In this document: in pieces, positions 18,296 to 26,367 of the stretch
How the letters are laid out: every line of letters starts with the position of its first letter
How positions within the stretch are numbered: the stretch's first letter is position 1
Assembly: GCF_009827335.1 (NCBI RefSeq)
Contig: NZ_WTYH01000001.1
Span: 1,736,001-1,800,000, forward strand
DNA: 64,000 bases
Direction: 5' to 3'
DNA from: Aurantiacibacter arachoides
Lineage (GTDB): Bacteria; Pseudomonadota; Alphaproteobacteria; Sphingomonadales; Sphingomonadaceae
Position numbers and translations under genes: made by a program
The notes under the pieces: model-generated
Told to the model about the DNA's origin: nothing
What the model saw: the letters and a program-made list of their open reading frames with translations, nothing else
The model's database searches: none

Positions 18296-19242
18296 GGGCC
18301 TGGCCCGCCTTGATCCTGCTGGCGCTCGCCGCCTGCGCCGCGCCGAAAAGCGAGCCGCTCCGCACGCCCGAGGGCGCGGTGCTCGATGCCGATCCTCCGC
18401 TTGCCTATCCCCCCGGCGCGCTGTCCGTCCAACAACTGGGCCGCGACAACGCCGACCTCCTGGTCCAGCGCTCCATGAACGTCTTTCGCCGCTTCGCGCC
18501 CGATAAGACGGCGGACATGGTGCGCTTCTATACAGAGGCCCTCGCGCTGCGCTCGCTCGCGCCGATCCAGTTGACCCGCACGCAGCAGATGATCCTGGTC
18601 GGCGTCGGCAGCGGGCAGATCAAGCTATCGGCTGGGCAGCAGGGCGATCGGCGATACGACCTTGCCGGCGGCGTGCGCGGTGGAACCGGCATCCGCTACC
18701 TGCGCCTGCGCTACCCCGACCAAGCTGCGGTGGCACGCCGTTTCACCGAGTCGGGGTGGCCAGCGCCGGATTTTCGTGATCGCGGCCCGCACCGCACGGC
18801 GATTGTCAGCGATCCTGCCGGCCTGGCTATCGAACTGGTGATCGATCCGCGCGCAAGCGACCACGGCGCCGATGGCCTTGGCGTGGGCATCGGCGTTTCG
18901 AACATTGCGGCGAGCGAGGCGTTCTATCGCGACTTCGTCGGCCTGCGACCTGTGGCGCCAATACAGGACGCGGCGCTGGGCATCGCCGTTCGGCCGCTGG
19001 TGCATGGCGAGACGGCCGTACTGCTGCATCAGGTCGCGCCCGGTGGCGGGGCGGATACCGGCTCTTCCGGATTACAGTATGTGGTCAGCGATGCAGCTTT
19101 GGTCGCCGCGCGTGCCAGCCATCGCGGGGTGACGGTGGAAACGCCGCTCAACCGTCTTTCCGGGTTCGACCTCGTGACCGTGTGGCTCAACGATCCGGAC
19201 GGGGTAACGAATTATTTCGCCCAAGTGGGCCCGCGGCACTGA
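18292..19242 (+). CDS. VOC-superfamily (glyoxalase-fold) lipoprotein
   Basis: The 316-aa product begins at GTG 18292, overlapping the glycerate kinase stop by 4 nt. It has a short signal with lipobox (LLALAAC, Cys15), so it is an exported lipoprotein, which is unusual for this fold. Two VOC-like modules follow: one around FYTEALALRSLAPIQL...IVSDPAGLAIELVID and one around GVGIGVSNIAASEAFYRDFVGL...VWLNDPDGVTNYF. The duplicated beta-alpha-beta-beta-beta layout can bind a metal and a small substrate; no reaction can be assigned. Confidence 0.75.
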   Translation: MRAWPALILLALAACAAPKSEPLRTPEGAVLDADPPLAYPPGALSVQQLGRDNADLLVQRSMNVFRRFAPDKTADMVRFYTEALALRSLAPIQLTRTQQMILVGVGSGQIKLSAGQQGDRRYDLAGGVRGGTGIRYLRLRYPDQAAVARRFTESGWPAPDFRDRGPHRTAIVSDPAGLAIELVIDPRASDHGADGLGVGIGVSNIAASEAFYRDFVGLRPVAPIQDAALGIAVRPLVHGETAVLLHQVAPGGGADTGSSGLQYVVSDAALVAARASHRGVTVETPLNRLSGFDLVTVWLNDPDGVTNYFAQVGPRH

Positions 19243-19249
19243 CCGCACG

Positions 19250-19273
19250 AAAAAGGGCGCCCGAGGCGCCCCT
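19250..19273 (-). terminator. intrinsic terminator of the cytochrome c gene
   Basis: GGGCGC (19255-19260) and GCGCCC (19266-19271) form a GC stem. On the minus strand the stem is followed by TTTTT (19254 down to 19250), the classical layout, placed 26 nt beyond the cytochrome stop. Confidence 0.8.
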
Positions 19274-19299
19274 TCCCGCAACCTGTCTGGCGCGGCCGG

Positions 19300-19707
19300 T
19301 CAGTCGGCCCGGTTCTGCACGATATAGCGCGAAAGCGTATCGATTTCCTCGTCGCTGACCATGCCGCCGAAGCTGGGCATGGCGCCCTGCCCGTTGCTGA
19401 CGATCTGCTTCACGTAATCGACCGACAGCCCGTCATTGCCGTCCAGCGCCGGGCCGATATGACCGTTCCCGCCCGCATCGGACAGCACGTGACAGGCACC
19501 GCAGCTGTAGGTGGAGAACAAGGCGCGGCTGGCGGTAACCTGCTCGGCAGTCAGTGCCTCGCCCGAGGCATCGGCCGCCTCGCCAGCGTGTTCGTGGGCG
19601 GAGTGATCGTGCTCCTGCCCGACGGCGGCGTAAACGGGAACGGCCATCGCACCCAGCCCCAGCGCCAACAGTGCGCCCTTGCCGAAAGTTTTCGCTGTCA
19701 TCGCCAT
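19300..19707 (-). CDS. secreted c-type cytochrome
   Basis: The 135-aa periplasmic mono-haem cytochrome has a signal peptide (ALLALGLGAMAVPVYA), then a His-rich patch (HDHSAHEH, residues 33-40). The haem-c motif CGACH has Cys69, Cys72 and His73, and a methionine ligand lies in QGAMPSFGGM. The fold is class I, like small electron carriers paired with periplasmic dehydrogenases. The His-rich patch could bind a metal. It is divergent from the haem lipoprotein at 19888. Confidence 0.9.
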   Translation of the reverse strand: MAMTAKTFGKGALLALGLGAMAVPVYAAVGQEHDHSAHEHAGEAADASGEALTAEQVTASRALFSTYSCGACHVLSDAGGNGHIGPALDGNDGLSVDYVKQIVSNGQGAMPSFGGMVSDEEIDTLSRYIVQNRAD

Positions 19708-19887
19708 TATCGTCTATCCCTTGTCGAACCGTGTCGTGCTTGCCGCTGTATCGACTCCTGTTGTAGGGTCATCCAGCTTTACGGCAGATTTATCGATCGG
19801 CCTCAAAGCGGAAATTATGGACATTGTCAACGATTGGGCGCAAATGCGTCTCGGGTCGACGGACAATCGCATCGGGAGCAGCGTGGC

Positions 19888-20388
19888 ATGAAGCCGGACA
19901 TCGTCATCCTTGCCCTCTTGCCCCTGGCGCTTGCCGCCTGCTCCGGCCCGGCACCCGATCTGCCCTATGGCCCGCCGCAGCAGCTGATGGCGGCGCATGT
20001 CGAACCCTACGCGCAAACCTACTGGCAGTCGGTCAAGTTCGAGAGTGAGCTGATGCCCGACGGCACGGTGGAAAACCGCGAATACGAGCCCGACAGCGAC
20101 GCCGAGTGGGAGGAAGTGCGCGCCGCCGCGGCGCATCTGCGCGAGATGTCCGATGTGCTGGAATCCCCCGCCTATGCCGAAGGCCGCGGCCCGGCCTGGA
20201 TGACCTATGCCGCCGGCCTTGGCGAAGCTGCCCTGGCGGCCGAACAGGCGGCGCAGGCAAGGGATCCGGACGCCGTGTTCACCGCAGGCGGCAACCTCTA
20301 CAACGTGTGCCGCGCCTGCCACCAGACCTATCCCCCTGCCGAGCTGGAGGCGGAAGGCGGCACGGTGGATGACGTGCCGCAAGGCTGA
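19888..20388 (+). CDS. haem-c lipoprotein, class II-like
   Basis: The 166-aa product has a lipoprotein signal (ILALLPLALAAC, Cys18) and one haem-binding motif, CRACH, about 25 residues from the C-terminus. That position fits cytochrome c'-like (class II) four-helix proteins, and the middle region is helical (EWEEVRAAAAHLREMSDVLE). It would sit in the periplasm tethered to a membrane. It is divergent from the class I cytochrome, and DUF3147 and hupE-like genes follow on the same strand. Confidence 0.8.
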   Translation: MKPDIVILALLPLALAACSGPAPDLPYGPPQQLMAAHVEPYAQTYWQSVKFESELMPDGTVENREYEPDSDAEWEEVRAAAAHLREMSDVLESPAYAEGRGPAWMTYAAGLGEAALAAEQAAQARDPDAVFTAGGNLYNVCRACHQTYPPAELEAEGGTVDDVPQG

Positions 20389-20398
20389 TCGCCCGCCT

Positions 20399-20749
20399 GT
20401 GTTATACCTGATTATCAAGGCCGCGCTGTCGGGCATCCTCATCGCCGCTGCATCCGAAGTTGCGCGGCGCTGGCCCGGCATCGGTGCCCTGATCGTGGCG
20501 CTGCCGCTGGTGAGCGTGCTGGCGATGATCTGGTTGTGGCGCGACACAGCCGACGTGGAGCGGATTGCCGTTCTGTCGGGTTCGACGTTCTGGTTCATCC
20601 TCCCCTCGCTGCCGATGTTCGTCGCCATTCCGTGGCTGCTGCGGAACGGGGTCGGTTTCTGGGGCGCACTGGCTTTGGGCTGCGTGCTGACCACGCTGCT
20701 CTACCTGGGCATGATCTGGGCGGGGCCGCGCTTCGGGCTGAAGCTGTGA
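20399..20749 (+). CDS. DUF3147 inner-membrane protein
   Basis: The 116-aa protein has four hydrophobic segments (LYLIIKAALSGILIAAASEVA, LIVALPLVSVLAMIWLW, FWFILPSLPMFVAIPWLL, GALALGCVLTTLLYLGMIW) and the DUF3147 pattern P-L-V-S/I near the start of TM2. Function unknown; most homologues are small integral membrane proteins. The GTG start at 20399 is 10 nt after the preceding stop, and the stop overlaps the next start by 4 nt. Confidence 0.75.
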   Translation: MLYLIIKAALSGILIAAASEVARRWPGIGALIVALPLVSVLAMIWLWRDTADVERIAVLSGSTFWFILPSLPMFVAIPWLLRNGVGFWGALALGCVLTTLLYLGMIWAGPRFGLKL

Positions 20750-21444
20750 CAATTGCCGACAGTTCCGCCCGCCGCCTGGCGCCCGCGCTGATACTCGCCG
20801 CGCTCCTGCTAGCCGCGCCCGCCCTCGCCCATGACGTGGCCGAGGGGGACAAGGCCTTTGTCGCCAGCGTCACCGGGCCGGATCCGATCCCCTTCCTCTA
20901 CCTCGGCGCCAAGCACATGGTCACGGGATACGATCACATCGCCTTCCTGGTAGGCGTGGTGTTCTTCCTCACCCGCCTGCGCGACGTGCTGCTCTACGTC
21001 TCCATGTTCACCATCGGGCATTCGCTGACCTTGCTGGGCGGCGTGCTTCTCGGCACGGGCGCCAATGCCTACGTCATCGATGCCATCATCGGGGTGTCGG
21101 TGATCTACAAGGGGGTGGAGAACGTGGGCGGATTCGCGCGGATCGGCTTGCATTTCGATACGCGGCTGGCGGTACTGGTGTTCGGGCTGTTCCACGGGCT
21201 GGGGCTTGCCACCAAGGTGCGCGATCTCGGTCTTTCGCCCGATGGGCTGCTGGTCAACCTCATCGCCTTCAACGCCGGCGTGGAACTGGGACAGGTCGTG
21301 GTGCTCACGGTTGTCGTACTCCTGCTCGGCGCATGGCGCGGCTCGCCGAGTTTTCGCCGCTATGCCGTGGCAGCCAACATCGCGCTTATTCTCGTCGGGA
21401 TCGCGCTCACCGTCCACCAGATACAGGGATACCTCGCTTCATGA
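20746..21444 (+). CDS. HupE/UreJ-family membrane protein
   Basis: The 232-aa product has an N-terminal signal/first helix (LAPALILAALLLAAPALAHD) and about six transmembrane helices. The family histidines are visible in KHMVTGYDHIAFLVGVVFFL, FTIGHSLTLL and LFHGLGLAT. HupE/UreJ proteins are nickel permeases or accessory proteins in some bacteria, but this branch is not next to hydrogenase or urease genes, so the substrate may be another metal. GTG start, overlapping DUF3147 by 4 nt and the next gene by 4 nt. Confidence 0.82.
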   Translation: MTIADSSARRLAPALILAALLLAAPALAHDVAEGDKAFVASVTGPDPIPFLYLGAKHMVTGYDHIAFLVGVVFFLTRLRDVLLYVSMFTIGHSLTLLGGVLLGTGANAYVIDAIIGVSVIYKGVENVGGFARIGLHFDTRLAVLVFGLFHGLGLATKVRDLGLSPDGLLVNLIAFNAGVELGQVVVLTVVVLLLGAWRGSPSFRRYAVAANIALILVGIALTVHQIQGYLAS

Positions 21445-22097
21445 ACAAGCCAGTGCTCGTTTCCGCTCTCCTGCTTGCCGGTGCCGCCCTCGCCATCTGC
21501 GTTGTGCTGCCAGCCGAAACCGGTTGGGACCCGACCGGTGCGGGCAAGGCGCTGGGCCTGACGCAGATCGCCGATCCCGTGGGCCCGGAAACGGAGCGCG
21601 GCCAGGCCCGCATGGCGCGCCAGCAGGTGCTGGCCGAGAACGACGCATCATCGCAACCGGCGGGCGGCGTGGACGACAGCTGGAGCGTCGAGCTCGGTCC
21701 GTTCGAATCGGTGGAGTTCAAATACACGATCGCGGAAGGGGACCGCATGAACTTCGCCTGGCAGGCGAGCGGTCCCGTGCATTACGACATGCACGCCCAT
21801 CCCTTCGAAGGCGGCGAGGAACTGACCGAAAGCTACGCCATCGGCGATGCGGCCACCATGCGCGGCAGCTATACCCCCGCCTTTACCGGTATCCACGGCT
21901 GGTTCTGGGAAAACCGCAGCATGGAGCCCGTCACCCTCACGCTCGACGCCCAGGGCGCGATGACGACCTCGACGATCTTCCGCGACAACGGCGCGGCGGA
22001 ACGCCCGATCGCCGGCGCGACGGATCGGATTTCCGGCGCGGTTGCCGGACATCGCATGCAGTCCGAAGGCGAGCAGTCGGGCAACCCGTCTGAGTGA
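21441..22097 (+). CDS. membrane-anchored periplasmic protein next to HupE
   Basis: The 218-aa product has an N-terminal hydrophobic anchor (VLVSALLLAGAALAICVVL) and a periplasmic beta-rich domain (VELGPFESVEFKYTIAEGD, then HYDMHAHPFEGGEELTES and FTGIHGWFWENRS). His, Met and Trp residues cluster in HYDMHAHP and GIHGWFW. The gene overlaps the HupE gene by 4 nt. I know homologues only as unnamed membrane-anchor proteins beside HupE/UreJ; the overlap suggests a shared function, perhaps metal handling. Confidence 0.7.
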   Translation: MNKPVLVSALLLAGAALAICVVLPAETGWDPTGAGKALGLTQIADPVGPETERGQARMARQQVLAENDASSQPAGGVDDSWSVELGPFESVEFKYTIAEGDRMNFAWQASGPVHYDMHAHPFEGGEELTESYAIGDAATMRGSYTPAFTGIHGWFWENRSMEPVTLTLDAQGAMTTSTIFRDNGAAERPIAGATDRISGAVAGHRMQSEGEQSGNPSE

Positions 22098-22228
22098 CTT
22101 AGTCCGAAAGCCACGGAATTAATCAATTTCGCGGCGCATTGGCACTTGTTGACTGTGACCGATTCCGGCTAGAGCTGACGCACCGGTGACGGTCCGCAAG
22201 GGGCCGCGCCGATACATGGGAGCCGGAC
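22098..22228 (+). promoter_or_regulatory. upstream region of the PQQ/YACHEGN cluster
   Basis: This 131-bp gap starts the accessory block. It is less GC-rich at 22100-22150 than the flanking genes and contains no open frame that I would call. It probably holds the promoter of the long run that begins at 22229. No operator could be identified by eye. Confidence 0.35.
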
Positions 22229-24172
22229 TTGACAACATCAAACCTCCGCCGCGCGCTTGCAACCGCGATCGGCCCGGCTTTCTGCCTGGCGCTTTCCGCC
22301 TGCGCGACCGTGCCGGGCATGGATCATGCCGGCGTCGCCGCTGCGCCCGGCGATACGTTCGATTTTGAAACCTGGGACGGCTACCTCGGCGGCGGCGACA
22401 GTTCGCAGTATTCCTCGCTCGACCAGGTCAATCGCGCCAACGTCTCGCAACTCGAGATCGCTTGGGAATACCCCACCGGCGATGGCGCCCCGCCGCTGTT
22501 CAACCCGACCGTCGCAGGCGGCCGGATGTACGTGGTGAATGGCACCGGCCAGCTGGTTGCCCTCGATCCGGCGAGCGGGCGGCAACTGTGGGTCAGCACC
22601 ATGGAAGGCCGCATCGGGACGCGCGGCATCAACTACTGGACGGACGGCGCTGGTGACGAACGGCTGATGGTGCTCAACAACGGGATGCTGCGCGCCGTGA
22701 ACGCGGCCACCGGCGAGGTCATCCCCACGTTCGGCACGGCCGGCGGGGTCGATCTGCGCGCCGCGCTGGCGGACGATGTCACGCCTGCCAACGCTCCGCT
22801 GCAAACCAACAATCCGGGCCGCGTCTATCGCGACACCATCATCATGAGCCTGCCCGCCGGCGCCTACGATTATGCCAGCGCACCGGCCGACATCCAGGCC
22901 TACGACATCCGCACCGGCGCGCTGAAGTGGGTGTTCCACACCATCCCGCGCGCAGGCGAGCCGGGCTACGAGACCTGGCCGGCCAACGAGCACGAGCTGG
23001 TCGGCGGCGGGCACAACTGGTCGGAAAGCACCGTCGATACCGAACTCGGCATCGTGTTCATTCCCACCGGCACTGCGCGCTATGACTTTTACGGCGGCAA
23101 CCGGGTGGGCGACAACCTCTATACCGATTCGCTGGTGGCGCTGAACGCCGAGACCGGAGAGCGGATCTGGCATTTCCAGACCGTCCATCACGACCTGTGG
23201 GATTTCGACCTGCCGGTGGCGCCCAAGCTGATGACGATCACCCGCGATGGCGAGGAGATTCCCATCGTCATCCAGGCGACCAAGTGGGGCTACCTCTTCG
23301 TCTTCGACCGGCGGGACGGCACGCCGATCTGGCCGATCGTCGAAACCCCGGTGCCGCAGAGCGACGTGCCGGGCGAGGTCACCAGCCCCACCCAGCCGAT
23401 TCCCAGCTGGCCCGAACCCTTCGCCCGCCAGACCTTTACCGTGGACGACATCAACCCCTACCTCCCCGAAAGCGACCAGGCCGCCCTGCGTGAACGGTTC
23501 GCCACCTATCGCCACGGCGACGGGCCGTTCATTCCGCCCAGCGTGCAGGGCACCATCTCCTTCCCCGGCCACAACGGCGGCGCCAACTGGGGCACCGTGG
23601 CGGTCGATCCGGCTACCCAGCGGCTCTACGTCGTCAGCCGCAACCTTCCGCTCAGCCTGCGCATCCAGGCCGACACCCGCGCCAGCGCGCTGGAAGCCAT
23701 GCCCAACGCCGCCGAGCCGGACCTGCCCTATCGCTGGCCGGTCGATTTCATGCTGCAATCGAACGGCATGGTCGCGATCGAGCCGCCGTTCTCCACCATC
23801 ACCGCCTATGACATGAACACCGGCAACAAGCTTTTCGAAACGCCCAACGGCGAGATCATGACGCTGGAAGCGCAGGGCATAACCGGCGTGGGTGCGCAGA
23901 CGCCGCGATCAGGCCCGGTGGTGACAGGCGGTGGACTGTTGTTCGTGAACACCGCCAGCGACCGCGCCATCCGTGCGCGCAATTCGGAAACCGGCGAAGT
24001 TCTGTGGGAACATCGCTTCGATGCCGGCACCGAAGGCGTGCCGGCGATCTACGAAGTGGGCGGTCGCCAGTACATTACTGTTCCCGTGGGCGGCGTGGGC
24101 CATTTCCTGGGCGGCCTGGGACTGCCGGAGCCGGGGCCCAGCCGCTACGTCACATTCGCCTTGCCACGGTGA
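22229..24172 (+). CDS. PQQ-dependent dehydrogenase lipoprotein, first copy
   Basis: The 647-aa product is an eight-bladed quinoprotein propeller. It has a lipoprotein signal (CLALSACATV) and the typical opening WDGYLGGGDSSQYSSLDQVNRANV. PQQ-binding and active-site segments include GERIWHFQTVHHDLWDFDLP (about residues 310-330) and GPVVTGGGLLFVNTASD near the end. It probably oxidises an alcohol or sugar in the periplasm and passes electrons to quinone or cytochrome c. No haem domain is fused. TTG start at 22229 with a GGGAG ribosome site; the stop overlaps the next ATG by one base. Confidence 0.9.
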   Translation: MTTSNLRRALATAIGPAFCLALSACATVPGMDHAGVAAAPGDTFDFETWDGYLGGGDSSQYSSLDQVNRANVSQLEIAWEYPTGDGAPPLFNPTVAGGRMYVVNGTGQLVALDPASGRQLWVSTMEGRIGTRGINYWTDGAGDERLMVLNNGMLRAVNAATGEVIPTFGTAGGVDLRAALADDVTPANAPLQTNNPGRVYRDTIIMSLPAGAYDYASAPADIQAYDIRTGALKWVFHTIPRAGEPGYETWPANEHELVGGGHNWSESTVDTELGIVFIPTGTARYDFYGGNRVGDNLYTDSLVALNAETGERIWHFQTVHHDLWDFDLPVAPKLMTITRDGEEIPIVIQATKWGYLFVFDRRDGTPIWPIVETPVPQSDVPGEVTSPTQPIPSWPEPFARQTFTVDDINPYLPESDQAALRERFATYRHGDGPFIPPSVQGTISFPGHNGGANWGTVAVDPATQRLYVVSRNLPLSLRIQADTRASALEAMPNAAEPDLPYRWPVDFMLQSNGMVAIEPPFSTITAYDMNTGNKLFETPNGEIMTLEAQGITGVGAQTPRSGPVVTGGGLLFVNTASDRAIRARNSETGEVLWEHRFDAGTEGVPAIYEVGGRQYITVPVGGVGHFLGGLGLPEPGPSRYVTFALPR

Positions 24173-25188
24173 TGCCGGTGCGCCGTCTCGCCCTCCTGCT
24201 GGCCACCCTGACGCTTCCCGGCAGCGCCTGGGCACAGGAAGACCTGACGCGGCTTCCCGACCCTTCCGACAGCTACCGGCCCGCCCTCACCAGCTGGGGT
24301 GAGCCGGACTTTCGTGGCGGGTGGCCGATCGACCACCTCAACGGCCGCACGCCGCTGCAGCGCGACCCGGCGCTGGGCGACCGCCAGTTGCTGACTGAAC
24401 AGGAATATGCCGAGCGCGCCGAAGTGGTCGAAGCGCTGGAGCAGCGATACGCCAACGAGGACGAGAGCGGCACGATGGGCATGGGCCACTGGGCCGAAGT
24501 CTCCGCCGCCAACCGCCGCACCAGCTGGATCACCGCACCGGCCAACGGCCAGCTTCCCGCCCTGACGCCAGAGGGGCAACGCCTGTCCGATGCCATGCGA
24601 TCGAGCTGGGTCGAAGGCCAGCCGTTCGACACGTGGACAGATTTCGACAGCTGGGACCGCTGCATCACCCGCGGGCTTCCCGCCAGCATGTTCCCCTTCA
24701 TGTACAACAACGGGATGCGCATCTTCCAGTCGCCCGGCCTTGTCGCGTTGCAGATGGAAATGGTGCACGAGGTGCGGATGATCCCGACCGACGGCAGCGC
24801 GCACATCCCTGCCGCCATCGGCAACTGGATGGGTGACAGCCGCGGCCGCTGGCTGGATGCCAACACGCTGGAGGTGGAAACCACCAATTTCCGCCCCGGT
24901 CCCAGCGCCACCAACATCGGCACGACCGGCTCTCCGCGCGAAAACGACATCCCCGTCAGCACCAGCGCCCGGCTGGTCGAACGCTTTCACATGACGGGGC
25001 CGGACGAGATCATCTACGAATTCACCTGGGAAGACCCGGTGGTCTTCACTCAGCCTTGGTCCGCGCGGCTGGAATGGCTGCGCGACGACGATTTCGCAAT
25101 CTACGAATACGCCTGCCACGAAGGCAACGTACAGGTGCGCAACTTCATCACCGCCAGCCGTGCAGAGCGGGCGGAGGCGGCACAGTGA
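24172..25188 (+). CDS. secreted YACHEGN-motif protein, tandem copy 1
   Basis: The 338-aa exported protein (signal LLLATLTLPGSAWAQ) belongs to a family that I know only as unnamed hypothetical proteins. Landmarks shared with the next two genes are TSWGEPDFRGGWP near the N-terminus, FDSWDRCITRGLPASMFPF mid-protein, GRWLDANTLEVETTNF, and YEYACHEGNVQVRN near the C-terminus (about 310-325). Two conserved cysteines (DRC and YAC) could pair in a disulfide. The family often occurs with PQQ dehydrogenases and DUF6152 genes. It overlaps the dehydrogenase by 1 nt and copy 2 by 4 nt. Confidence 0.75.
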   Translation: MPVRRLALLLATLTLPGSAWAQEDLTRLPDPSDSYRPALTSWGEPDFRGGWPIDHLNGRTPLQRDPALGDRQLLTEQEYAERAEVVEALEQRYANEDESGTMGMGHWAEVSAANRRTSWITAPANGQLPALTPEGQRLSDAMRSSWVEGQPFDTWTDFDSWDRCITRGLPASMFPFMYNNGMRIFQSPGLVALQMEMVHEVRMIPTDGSAHIPAAIGNWMGDSRGRWLDANTLEVETTNFRPGPSATNIGTTGSPRENDIPVSTSARLVERFHMTGPDEIIYEFTWEDPVVFTQPWSARLEWLRDDDFAIYEYACHEGNVQVRNFITASRAERAEAAQ

Positions 25189-26303
25189 GGCGCGCCGCGC
25201 TCCTGATTGGCGCCTCGTTCGCCTTCGCGTGCGCGGCGGTGACGGCACAGGCGCAGCAGCAGGTGCCGACCGATCTTGCAACCATGCCCCCTGTTGCCGA
25301 CGATTACGTGCCCGGCACCACGGCCTGGGGCGATCCCGATTTCCGCGGCACCTGGCCGCTGAACGACATTGCCGAACTGCCCGTCAACAGGCCGGCGCAA
25401 TATGGTGACCGTTTCTGGAAGACGCCCGAGGAAATCGCGGCGGAGCAGGGCCGTGTCGAAGCGTTGGAAGGCGCCTACGCCTCCGAGGACGAGGAAGGCA
25501 CGATCGGTCTCGGCCACTGGATCGAATACGAGGCAGGCGTGCGCCGCACCTCGATGATCGTCTCCCCCGCGGATGGCCGGCTGCCTGCCCTCACTGCCGA
25601 GGGCATTCGCCGCTCCGCCCTGATGCGCGGCAGCTGGACCGTGGGCCAGACCTTCGACTGGGTGACCGATTTCGATAGCTGGGACCGCTGCGTCAGCCGC
25701 GGCTTTCCCGCCTCCATGTTCCCCTTCCGGTACAACAACGGGATCCGCATCTTCCAGTCGCCCGGCTATGTCGTGATCCAGTTGGAGATGCTGGGGACGC
25801 GGATCATCCCCGTCTCCGGGCAGGAGGAGGCCTGGCCCGTGGGCATCGACGGCTGGTTCGGCCACAGCACTGGCCGCTGGGTGGATGGCAACACGCTGGA
25901 GGTGGTCACCACGCGTATCCAGCCGGGCGCCAGCCTGTTCAACACCGCCACCCGCGGGGTGCCCGCCAACAACACCATCCCGATGAGCGCGGAAGCGCGC
26001 GTGGTCGAGCGCTTCTCCATGGTGGGGCCGGATACCATCACCTACGAGATGGACTATGCCGACCCGGTGATCTGGGCAGCGCCCTTCACCACCCGCGTCG
26101 ACTGGACGCGCGACGACAGCTACGAATTTTTCGAATACGCCTGCCACGAGGGGAACGTGCAGGTGCGCAACTACATCACCGCCAATCGCACGCTGCGCGA
26201 ACAGGAATATGCGCGCGGTCGCATGGTCGATCCTATCGATCCCGATGCCGCGCCGCCGCCGGCCATGGATCCCGCCAGCCGCGGCGTAGGTCGCCAAAAC
26301 TGA
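25185..26303 (+). CDS. secreted YACHEGN-motif protein, tandem copy 2
   Basis: The 372-aa exported protein (signal AFACAAVTAQAQ) is a clear paralogue of its neighbours: TAWGDPDFRGTWP, FDSWDRCVSRGFPASMFPF, GRWVDGNTLEVVTTRI, EYACHEGNVQVRNYITANR. It has a C-terminal extension rich in Pro and Ala (DPIDPDAAPPPAMDP) that copies 1 and 3 lack. GTG start at 25185 in a 4-nt overlap with copy 1. Function unknown. The stop lies in the sequence just before the 14-bp tandem repeat. Confidence 0.75.
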   Translation: MRRAALLIGASFAFACAAVTAQAQQQVPTDLATMPPVADDYVPGTTAWGDPDFRGTWPLNDIAELPVNRPAQYGDRFWKTPEEIAAEQGRVEALEGAYASEDEEGTIGLGHWIEYEAGVRRTSMIVSPADGRLPALTAEGIRRSALMRGSWTVGQTFDWVTDFDSWDRCVSRGFPASMFPFRYNNGIRIFQSPGYVVIQLEMLGTRIIPVSGQEEAWPVGIDGWFGHSTGRWVDGNTLEVVTTRIQPGASLFNTATRGVPANNTIPMSAEARVVERFSMVGPDTITYEMDYADPVIWAAPFTTRVDWTRDDSYEFFEYACHEGNVQVRNYITANRTLREQEYARGRMVDPIDPDAAPPPAMDPASRGVGRQN

Positions 26304-26343
26304 TTTGCCAGAACCGATTTGCCAGAACCGATTTGCCAGAACT
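26302..26343. repeat. three 14-bp direct repeats between copies 2 and 3
   Basis: GATTTGCCAGAACC occurs at 26302-26315 and 26316-26329, and with one final-base change at 26330-26343. A degenerate unit (TCGCCAAAACT) precedes them at 26291. The array starts at the copy 2 stop and ends 24 nt before copy 3. It may be a binding site, a leader element or a slippage product. Confidence 0.85.
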
Positions 26344-26367
26344 CATTCGACCGAGGAGCAACCGTCC

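Noticed and set aside
22238..23758. A 506-codon open frame on the minus strand
   Set aside because: It is the antisense shadow of the PQQ dehydrogenase gene in GC-rich DNA. It has low-complexity, His/Arg/Val-rich content with no domain pattern, and the plus-strand frame has clear motifs. The same applies to the long antisense frames at 10913-12259, 24145-25281, 25101-26297, 26233-27540, 27623-29020, 33388-34869 and 36111-37838.
26302..26343. Short direct repeats as a CRISPR array
   Set aside because: Units are 14 bp, adjacent and without spacers, and no cas genes are present.
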